The position numbers and the translations under genes were made by a program. A DNA stretch of 5,048 nt from an uncultured Phascolarctobacterium sp. Lineage in GTDB: Bacteria; Bacillota; Negativicutes; Acidaminococcales; Acidaminococcaceae. Below the pieces are notes generated by a model, which ran no database searches, was not told the origin of the DNA, and saw only the letters and a list, made by a program, of their open reading frames with translations. Below, one piece after another: positions 1 to 4,292 of this stretch (positions are counted from its first letter, which is position 1; each line of letters begins with the position of its first letter). The stretch spans positions 1 through 5,048 of the forward strand of contig CAMFZA010000145.1 in NCBI GenBank assembly GCA_946002345.1, written 5' to 3'.

Positions 1-231
1 GCCCGGGCCCAGGTTGGCGGCGGGATGGATAGCGATGCCGGGCAAAAAGCGGGAATAGGTGTTGATTTGGCGGGGAAAAACCACCCAGCCCTTTAAATAG
101 AAATGGTGAGCTATGCGATGGAGCCAAATAGCATGTAGGCCCGGATAACAGAGTGCGGCCTCCAGTCTTGTTTTTGCGGCGGGATCGCGCAGCATGATGG
201 AATCAATATCTTTTTTCATCTGAGCAAACAT
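1..231 (-). CDS. cysE: Serine O-acetyltransferase, N-terminal part (runs off the left edge)
   Basis: Makes O-acetyl-L-serine from L-serine and acetyl-CoA, the committed step of cysteine synthesis in the cytoplasm. Only the first 77 codons are present; the family's short Bacillus-type form is about 215-230 residues, so the left-handed beta-helix catalytic domain is almost wholly outside the window. The visible part matches the N-terminal SATase helical region closely: KKDID (6-10), RDPAAK (15-20), YPGLHAIWLHRIAH (29-42), SRF (60-62) and IHPAANLG (68-75) entering the hexapeptide repeats. It starts directly at the KxDID region, so it lacks the long N-terminal extension of the E. coli enzyme. The ATG at 231 is preceded by AGGAG with a 7-base spacer; a second Met at codon 5 is a less likely start. 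Odd point: residue 67 is Ala where E. coli CysE has catalytic-dyad Asp143 and, as I recall it, Bacillus-type enzymes have Glu. It is transcribed divergently from the amidohydrolase cluster. Confidence 0.93.
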   Translation of the reverse strand, partial: MFAQMKKDIDSIMLRDPAAKTRLEAALCYPGLHAIWLHRIAHHFYLKGWVVFPRQINTYSRFLPGIAIHPAANLGPG

Positions 232-285
232 GTCAAGACTCCTTTCTTCTAGTGTATAAGCAAAACAGGTTAATGCTATCTTTAT

Positions 286-314
286 ATGATACCATAGACG
301 GTGACTTAGGTAAA
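286..314 (-). promoter_or_regulatory. cysE: Probable cysE promoter
   Basis: Read on the minus strand: TTTACC (309-314, 4 of 6 to the -35 consensus), a 17-bp spacer ending in TGG, then TATCAT (286-291, 5 of 6 to the -10 consensus). The TGN just before the -10 makes it an extended -10 element. Transcription would begin near 279, giving a leader of about 48 bases. That is too short for a T-box or other large riboswitch, which are otherwise common ahead of cysteine genes in Bacillota. Confidence 0.55.
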
Positions 315-340
315 CAAAAAACTGTGGAGCTGAGTAAAAT

Positions 341-357
341 TCTAGCAAAATGGTAGA
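341..357. promoter_or_regulatory. Imperfect 17-bp dyad, candidate operator between divergent genes
   Basis: The 17 bases follow the symmetrical pattern TCTAnCAnnnTGnTAGA, with 6 of 8 outer base pairs symmetric about position 349. It lies between the divergent cysE and amidohydrolase promoters, centred about 50 bp upstream of the predicted amidohydrolase transcription start, a usual place for an activator or a LysR-type regulator to bind. No regulator gene is in the window. A partly similar string, CTAGAAAAT, recurs at 406-414, just after the predicted start site, compared with CTAGCAAAAT here. Short AT-rich dyads occur by chance, so this is a candidate only. Confidence 0.35.
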
Positions 358-360
358 GAA

Positions 361-375
361 AAAATTGACAATTTT
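361..375. promoter_or_regulatory. Perfect 15-bp palindrome over the -35 box, candidate repressor site
   Basis: AAAATTG and CAATTTT flank a single central A, giving a perfect 7-bp inverted repeat. The right part contains the TTGACA -35 hexamer (365-370), so a protein bound here would block RNA polymerase at the amidohydrolase promoter. The AT-rich sequence makes coincidence possible. The symmetry is directly visible; the regulatory role is inferred. Confidence 0.35.
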
Positions 376-392
376 AAGTCTCGTGCTATAAT
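365..392 (+). promoter_or_regulatory. Strong sigma-A-type promoter of the amidohydrolase cluster
   Basis: TTGACA (365-370) and TATAAT (387-392) both match the consensus exactly, with a 16-bp spacer. Transcription should start near 399, leaving a leader of about 67 bases before the ATG at 466. I see no riboswitch or attenuator-like fold in that leader. Two dyads, at 341-357 and 361-375, lie next to or over the -35 box and suggest that this intrinsically strong promoter is controlled by a DNA-binding protein. Confidence 0.85.
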
Positions 393-465
393 AAAAACAA
401 ATATACTAGAAAATTTCCACATCTATAAGTGTAAACTGTACAAGTATTAAGGAGGAAACTTTGAA

Positions 466-1773
466 ATGGATAAAGAATTGTTAAAGCAACAGGTGTGCGC
501 TGCCATTGACGCCTCTGCTGCTCAAATTAAAGCTATTGCAGATTGTATTGCTGACGAGCCGGAGCTGGGCTTTAAGGAGGTAAAGACCTCTGCTAAGGTT
601 GCAGAATTTATGCGCCAGCTGGGCTTGGAGACCCAAACGGGCCTTGCCATCAACGGTGTAAAGGGGCGTGCCCATGGCGGTAAACCCGGTCCCACTGCTG
701 CAGTTTTAGGTGAGTTGGACGCTGTGGGCTGTCCTGAAAGCGCCAAGGCAGATCCCCTGACTGGCGCTGCTCATGCCTGTGGCCACAATCTGCAAATCGC
801 CACTATGCTGGGTGCTGCCTGCGGTATTATGAAGTCCGGTGTACTCAAGGAGCTGGCCGGTGATGTGGTTTTCTTCGGCGTGCCGGCGGAGGAGTATATC
901 GAAATCGAATATCGCAAAAAGCTGCTGGAGTCTGGAAAGCTGCATTTTTTAAGCGGCAAGGGACAGCTGATTTATGAAGGTGCTTTTGATGATATTGATA
1001 TGGCCATGCAAATGCATGCCGATAAGAATATGCCCCGTCCCACCGTTTCCGTTGGCGACAGCTCCAATGGCTTTGTGGGTAAGACAGTGCGTTATATTGG
1101 TAAAACTGCCCATGCTGCAGATGCTCCCCATGAGGGCATCAACGCACTGAATGCCGCCATGCTGGGACTGATGGGCATCAACGCTCTGCGCGAAACCTTC
1201 CGGGAGCAGGATGTAGTACGTGTGCACCCCATTATTACCAAGGGTGGCGATTTTGTTAACTCTGTGCCTGCGGATGTGCGCATGGAGCTGTATGTGCGTG
1301 CTAAGACCATGCAGGCCATTGACAATACCCACAATCGCGTAGATGCAGCCTTAAAGGCTGGCGGCGATGCCATCGGTGCCAAAACAGAGATTGTTACCCT
1401 GCCTGGTATGATGCCCCTGAATTGCAACCGTCGCATGAATGAGCTCATGGTGGAAAATGCCCGCAAGGCTTATCCTGATGTGGATATTAAGGATGCAGGT
1501 CACTTTAGTGCATCCACGGACATGGGCGACGTATCCCACCTGATGCCGGTTATCCATCCCTTCATTGGTGGTACTGATGGACTTTTGCACACCGGTGGCT
1601 TCCATGTGGTGGATTTTGAAGCGGCAGTGCTGCTGCCGGCCAAGGCTTTTGCCATGATGCTGGTGGACCTGCTGGTGGATGATGCCAAGGAGGCCAAGGG
1701 CATTTTGGCTGATTTTAAGCCTATTCTTACCAAAGAAGAATATATTGCCAAAATGGAAAGCTATTTCGGCTAA
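466..1773 (+). CDS. M20-family metal-dependent amidohydrolase (M20D / AbgB-like)
   Basis: A cytoplasmic two-metal hydrolase that should cleave an amide bond of an N-acyl or N-aryl amino acid or a small peptide. At 435 residues it has normal family length and no signal peptide. Visible motifs in order: HACGHN (103-108), where Cys105 and His107 are the metal-ligand positions typical of M20D enzymes; GVPAEE (138-143) with the catalytic Glu pair; MH (183-184); GKTAHAA (212-218) and NALNA (226-230) of the lid/dimerisation domain; NSVP (266-269); STDMGDVS (350-357), close to the signature of aminobenzoyl-glutamate hydrolase AbgB; and LLHT (374-377) with the last metal ligand His375. AAGGAGG at 449-455 sits 10 bases before the ATG. 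It is first gene of a cluster with two membrane proteins, which suggests that its substrate is imported. The exact substrate (aminobenzoyl-glutamate, N-acyl amino acid or dipeptide) cannot be told from sequence, so no gene symbol is assigned. Confidence 0.9.
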   Translation: MDKELLKQQVCAAIDASAAQIKAIADCIADEPELGFKEVKTSAKVAEFMRQLGLETQTGLAINGVKGRAHGGKPGPTAAVLGELDAVGCPESAKADPLTGAAHACGHNLQIATMLGAACGIMKSGVLKELAGDVVFFGVPAEEYIEIEYRKKLLESGKLHFLSGKGQLIYEGAFDDIDMAMQMHADKNMPRPTVSVGDSSNGFVGKTVRYIGKTAHAADAPHEGINALNAAMLGLMGINALRETFREQDVVRVHPIITKGGDFVNSVPADVRMELYVRAKTMQAIDNTHNRVDAALKAGGDAIGAKTEIVTLPGMMPLNCNRRMNELMVENARKAYPDVDIKDAGHFSASTDMGDVSHLMPVIHPFIGGTDGLLHTGGFHVVDFEAAVLLPAKAFAMMLVDLLVDDAKEAKGILADFKPILTKEEYIAKMESYFG

Positions 1774-1885
1774 AAACTGCTTGAAATCGTCACTAAGGAA
1801 TTAATTGCTTCTTTGCAGCCAAAAACTGGCATTATTACCCGATATTTTTAATTTAAAATAGAAAAATTTTTAGGAGGGGTTTGTA
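1774..1885 (+). other. 112-bp AT-rich gap inside the amidohydrolase cluster
   Basis: No gene fits here. The only structure seen is a weak hairpin, GCCA and TGGC around AAAAC at about 1818-1830, not followed at once by a T run, so it is not a convincing terminator. A TAAAAT string at 1854-1859 resembles a -10 box but has no -35 partner at a proper distance. The next gene has a strong ribosome site (AGGAGG at 1872-1877). I infer that transcription reads through, possibly with RNA processing or partial attenuation that could set different enzyme and transporter levels. Confidence 0.4.
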
Positions 1886-2692
1886 ATGAAAAATATTAAA
1901 TTACATGCCATTATTCTGGCGCTGATCATCGTGGCAGAGCTGATCGGCACCCACACCATTACCATCGGTATTGGTCGCATTGTGCTTTTGCCAATGCTTT
2001 TTGCTCTGCTCTTGGGTATTTTGACCACACCCAAATTTCTCAACCTGTCCAGTCAAAAGGAAATGGTTGATGCCTCCAGCCTCATCGGCGTAACCTTGAT
2101 GCTGCTGATGGCTCGCTATGGCACTTTGGTTGGTCCCACTCTGCCGAAGATTTTAGCCGCATCCCCGGCTTTGGTTTTGCAAGAGTTTGGTAACCTGGGT
2201 ACCGTGCTGTTGGGTGTTCCCGTGGCCGTATATTTGGGCTTGAAGCGCGAAACCATTGGCGCAGCTCACTCCATCGCCCGTGAGCCTAACGTAGCGTTGA
2301 TCGGTGAAAAATTTGGTCTGGACTCCAGCGAAGGCCGCGGTGTTATGGGCGTGTATATTGCCGGTACTGTTTTTGGCACCATTTTCTTCGGTATTATGGC
2401 CAGTGTTGCAGCTTCCACCCTGCCCATCCATCCCTACGCTCTGGCTATGGCCGCAGGCGTTGGCTCTGCCAGCATGATGAGTGCTGCTTTGGGCTCCTTG
2501 GTAGCCATGTATCCTAATATGGCGGACCAGCTAGCTGCCTTTGGTGCGGCATCTAATATGCTGTCCGGCTTGGATGGTCTGTATATGTCCGTATGGATTG
2601 GCTTGCCCATGACCGAATGGCTCTACAAAAAGTTCTACAAGATCAAATACGGTGTTCTGCCTGAAGAACCCAAGAAAGGAGAGGAAGCATAA
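1886..2692 (+). CDS. DUF3100-type integral membrane protein, candidate carrier subunit
   Basis: A polytopic inner-membrane protein of 268 residues that I recognise as DUF3100 type, a family without an established function. Hydrophobic segments lie roughly at 6-26, 29-47, 62-80, 90-117, 153-175, 180-206 and 220-243, so about seven membrane passes. Between the fourth and fifth is a polar stretch rich in conserved-looking residues: KRETIGA (120-126), IAREPN (130-135), EKFGLDSSEGRGVMG (141-155). This suggests a substrate- or ion-binding loop. Small-residue-rich helices (GVGSASMMSAALGS, 191-204) are typical of carriers. The C-terminus is a charged tail (KKFYKIKYG, then EEPKKGEEA). The ATG has AGGAGG 8 bases upstream, and the stop overlaps the next start in TAATG. 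Lying between an M20 hydrolase and a second membrane protein, it probably transports the hydrolase's substrate; that is inference from context. There is no ATPase motif, so it would be a secondary carrier. Confidence 0.82.
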   Translation: MKNIKLHAIILALIIVAELIGTHTITIGIGRIVLLPMLFALLLGILTTPKFLNLSSQKEMVDASSLIGVTLMLLMARYGTLVGPTLPKILAASPALVLQEFGNLGTVLLGVPVAVYLGLKRETIGAAHSIAREPNVALIGEKFGLDSSEGRGVMGVYIAGTVFGTIFFGIMASVAASTLPIHPYALAMAAGVGSASMMSAALGSLVAMYPNMADQLAAFGAASNMLSGLDGLYMSVWIGLPMTEWLYKKFYKIKYGVLPEEPKKGEEA

Positions 2693-3138
2693 TGAACATT
2701 AAGGATACTATTACTGTAATTGGCATTGTTTCTATTATGAGCTTGTTCTCCAACGTGCTGGGAACAAAGGCTGGCATTGTGGACTCCATTCCGGGCCTGT
2801 TGATTTTGGGTGTGATTGCCCTCCTCGGCATGCTGGCTTCCAAGTATTTGCCCGGCGGCATTCCGGCGGCTGCCTATGTTGTAACCTTGGGCTGCATTAT
2901 TACCGTTCCCGGCTTCCCCGGCTCCGACCTTATCAACCTTTATGTTAAAAAGGTTGGCTTCTTGGCTCTGTGCACCCCGATTTTGGCTTATGCAGGTGTA
3001 GCTATCGGCAAGGATTTGGATGCTTTTGCTAAATCCGGTTGGCGTATCTGCCTGTTGGCTATCGTCGTTTTCGTTGGCACCTATATTGCTTCCGCAATTA
3101 TTGCTCAAGCAATTTTGAAGTCCCTGGGTCAAATCTAA
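2692..3138 (+). CDS. Small membrane protein, probable partner of the DUF3100 protein
   Basis: A 148-residue hydrophobic protein with likely membrane segments at about 6-24, 33-52, 58-78, 88-106 and 118-142. Its C-terminal part (TPILAYAGVAIG, 95-106, then KDLDAFAKSGWR, 107-118, and a long helix ending in AIIAQAI) resembles the last helices of secondary carriers that bind organic anions or amino acids, where a small-residue helix is followed by a charged turn. PGFPGSD (73-79) breaks a helix and could form a re-entrant loop. The ATG shares one base with the DUF3100 stop, with AAAGGAGAGG at 2675-2684 inside the upstream gene as its ribosome site. This tight translational coupling fits two subunits made in fixed ratio. 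I do not recognise a named family, and it is too short for a complete ordinary carrier. The two-subunit permease role is inferred. Confidence 0.8.
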   Translation: MNIKDTITVIGIVSIMSLFSNVLGTKAGIVDSIPGLLILGVIALLGMLASKYLPGGIPAAAYVVTLGCIITVPGFPGSDLINLYVKKVGFLALCTPILAYAGVAIGKDLDAFAKSGWRICLLAIVVFVGTYIASAIIAQAILKSLGQI

Positions 3139-3174
3139 TTACAGGGATTCTGTATATTTACTCATAAGCTATGC

Positions 3175-3207
3175 AGGCGGTGGCTGTGGCTGCCGTCTTT
3201 TGCTTTT
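3175..3207 (+). terminator. Probable intrinsic terminator of the amidohydrolase cluster
   Basis: A stem of 10 pairs (3175-3184 with 3189-3198, three of them G-T pairs) closes a TGTG loop and is followed by TTTTGCTTTT. It begins 36 bases after the stop of the small membrane protein and lies ahead of the next promoter. The T tract is interrupted by GC, so termination may be incomplete. A second small hairpin (TTTGC, TAGCC, GCAAA) follows directly. Confidence 0.6.
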
Positions 3208-3250
3208 GCTAGCCGCAAAGAAAAAATACACATTCTTTATTTTATGCTTA

Positions 3251-3279
3251 TTGAAATAATCGGCAAACTAGAGTACAAT
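3251..3279 (+). promoter_or_regulatory. Sigma-A-type promoter of the two-gene unknown unit
   Basis: TTGAAA (3251-3256, 5 of 6) and TACAAT (3274-3279, 5 of 6) are separated by an ideal 17-bp spacer. Transcription should begin near 3286, leaving a short leader of about 23 bases that is mostly ribosome site (AAGGAGGT at 3295-3302). This separates the following gene from the membrane protein cluster and leaves no room for leader-RNA control. Confidence 0.75.
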
Positions 3280-3308
3280 ATTACTATAAAACCCAAGGAG
3301 GTATTGAT

Positions 3309-3752
3309 ATGTCCGAAATTTTAGCAGAAGCAACATTTCCCAGTGTAATACATAATAATGAAGTTAGCGAAGAAATCGTAAAATGGGGTAACAAGAACGG
3401 TTTTCCACTGAAAAAAGCCAAATTGTATAATAAGATGGATGGTTATGTGGGATTTTCTCCCGATAATTATTTTATTAAAGCAACTCGTCTGCCGCCCGTT
3501 CCCGGTGGTTGGAAGGTTGTTGTAGAAAAATACGATGCTGAAGAGCGTTACATCCCCCTGAATGTTACGGCTGACGGTACTGTTAACCGCTTCATCCTGA
3601 AGATGATTGAGGAATATGAAAAGGAAGGTCTCAAGCTGGTGCTGAAGGATGAGACCTATGAGTCCTATGGCAGCTACCTGCGTGATTTGGTGGTAACCGG
3701 CCATCCGGTGCTCATTAATACCTTTGAAGATTTTATTGAAAACATGCGCTAA
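3309..3752 (+). CDS. Hypothetical soluble protein, 147 residues
   Basis: I do not recognise this protein. It has no signal peptide, membrane segment or cysteine, so it should be cytoplasmic. The layout suggests a small mixed alpha/beta fold: an amphipathic N-terminal helix (SEEIVKWGNKNG, 20-31), a central strand-rich part with many aromatics (YNKMDGYVGFSPDNYF, 40-55), a loop with two prolines and glycines (LPPVPGGWKVVVEKY, 61-75), an acidic helix (FILKMIEEYEKEGLKLVL, 95-112), and a C-terminal part around LRDLVVTGHPVLIN (124-137). Charged residues are spread throughout. The start is certain: AAGGAGGT lies 6 bases before the ATG and a good promoter lies upstream. That combination implies substantial expression. 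It is probably co-transcribed with the small cysteine-rich gene that begins 16 bases after its stop. No function can be assigned. Confidence 0.85.
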   Translation: MSEILAEATFPSVIHNNEVSEEIVKWGNKNGFPLKKAKLYNKMDGYVGFSPDNYFIKATRLPPVPGGWKVVVEKYDAEERYIPLNVTADGTVNRFILKMIEEYEKEGLKLVLKDETYESYGSYLRDLVVTGHPVLINTFEDFIENMR

Positions 3753-3768
3753 GCCTTAGCTATTGTCT

Positions 3769-4056
3769 ATGGTTAGCGTTTTGGAAAAGCAGCTGGCCCT
3801 GGCCTTGGATAGGCGTCTGAGCGTTTTCGGCACTAAGGCGGCAGAGGGCAGTCTTCTTCAGGATGAAATGTCCCTGCGGGCAGCAGCCTATATGGCCAGC
3901 GAAATTATTCAGCCCTGCTGCTGCATGCTCTGCAATAAGGAAAAGCTGGCGGCGCTGCTCAGCGGCACTAAGCTGTGTCAGGGGCGGCCGGAGCTGACCA
4001 AAAAAATGGCAGAGCTTATTTATCAGGATTTAGCCCGTTGTAATGGGCTGGGCTAG
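3769..4056 (+). CDS. Hypothetical small cysteine-rich protein, about 95 residues
   Basis: I do not recognise this protein. It looks almost wholly helical and cytoplasmic: an amphipathic helix LEKQLALALDRRL near the start, AAAYMASEII in the middle, and a C-terminal helix ELTKKMAELIYQDLARC. From the ATG at 3769 it carries six cysteines: a striking CCC-x2-C cluster (residues 50-55), one at 70 and one at 91. This could bind zinc or an iron-sulfur cluster or act in redox chemistry, but the spacing matches no motif I know. The start is uncertain. An in-frame stop at 3757-3759 limits choices to TTG at 3763 or ATG at 3769, and neither has a ribosome site; I chose ATG. It begins 16 bases after the 147-residue protein's stop, so translation probably depends on ribosomes finishing that gene. 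The terminator 40 bases downstream marks it as last in its unit. Coding status is likely, not certain. Confidence 0.68.
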   Translation: MVSVLEKQLALALDRRLSVFGTKAAEGSLLQDEMSLRAAAYMASEIIQPCCCMLCNKEKLAALLSGTKLCQGRPELTKKMAELIYQDLARCNGLG

Positions 4057-4096
4057 AGTCGTTTTGTGCAAGTCATCTCCAAGAGTAAACAAAGAC

Positions 4097-4136
4097 AGAC
4101 CTCGCTTACGTAAGAGTGGGGTCTACTTTTTTCTTT
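4097..4136 (+). terminator. Intrinsic terminator after the small cysteine-rich gene
   Basis: An 11-pair stem (4097-4107 with 4114-4124, some G-T pairs) closes the loop ACGTAA. After AC comes a run of six T and then CTTT. The base of the stem, AGACC with GGTCT, is fully paired. This is the clearest terminator in the window. It isolates the lipoprotein gene that follows. Confidence 0.82.
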
Positions 4137-4186
4137 GCGCGGCTTAGGAAGGACTGACTTTAAAGAAGCTATGTGGACCAAGCTCC

Positions 4187-4196
4187 ATGTATACAT
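4187..4196. promoter_or_regulatory. Perfect 10-bp palindrome upstream of the lipoprotein gene
   Basis: ATGTATACAT is its own reverse complement. It lies about 28 bp ahead of the TTGACA at 4224-4229. A second dyad follows at once, at 4197-4212: ATTAT and C, then TAGT, then GATAAT, with two extra bases in the left arm. Amino-acid uptake genes are commonly regulated, so these are candidate protein-binding sites. No family of regulator can be named from them. Confidence 0.28.
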
Positions 4197-4223
4197 TATA
4201 TCTAGTGATAATGGCTTGCTTTT

Positions 4224-4252
4224 TTGACAGAAATATAGTAAAGTAATAGCAA
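4224..4252 (+). promoter_or_regulatory. Possible promoter of the lipoprotein gene (good -35, weak -10)
   Basis: TTGACA at 4224-4229 matches the -35 consensus exactly. At 17 bp the -10 would be TAGCAA (4247-4252), only 3 of 6 to consensus. TATAGT (4234-4239) and GATAAT (4207-4212) are better -10 matches but have no proper -35. A promoter is required between the terminator at 4136 and the gene at 4293; the weak -10 could mean dependence on an activator. Confidence 0.4.
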
Positions 4253-4292
4253 TTAAAAAGTATTTTTCCAAAGAGGGAAAGGTGTGTGTAAT

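Noticed and set aside
232..300. A T-box or other cysteine-responsive leader ahead of cysE
   Set aside because: The probable promoter at 286-314 leaves a leader of under 50 bases, too short for a T-box, and I saw no T-box consensus.
949..1466. Minus-strand open frames of 124-127 codons opposite the amidohydrolase
   Set aside because: The plus-strand gene carries all the expected M20 motifs through this stretch, so these are codon-bias shadows.
1818..1830. Terminator between the amidohydrolase and the DUF3100 gene
   Set aside because: The stem is only 4 pairs and is not followed at once by a T run.
2635..3132. Minus-strand open frame of 165 codons opposite the small membrane protein
   Set aside because: It mirrors the hydrophobic gene on the plus strand, whose coupled start, ribosome site and membrane helices are convincing. 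The antisense product is an Asn/Gln/Gly-rich string with no recognisable domain.
1886..3138. Assignment of the membrane pair to MadL/MadM or AbgT
   Set aside because: Only the sizes and context agree. I could not see shared motifs with MadL/MadM, and neither protein has the length or sequence character of AbgT.
4105..4114. CTTACGTAAG palindrome as a protein-binding site
   Set aside because: It forms the top of the terminator hairpin and is better explained as part of that stem-loop.
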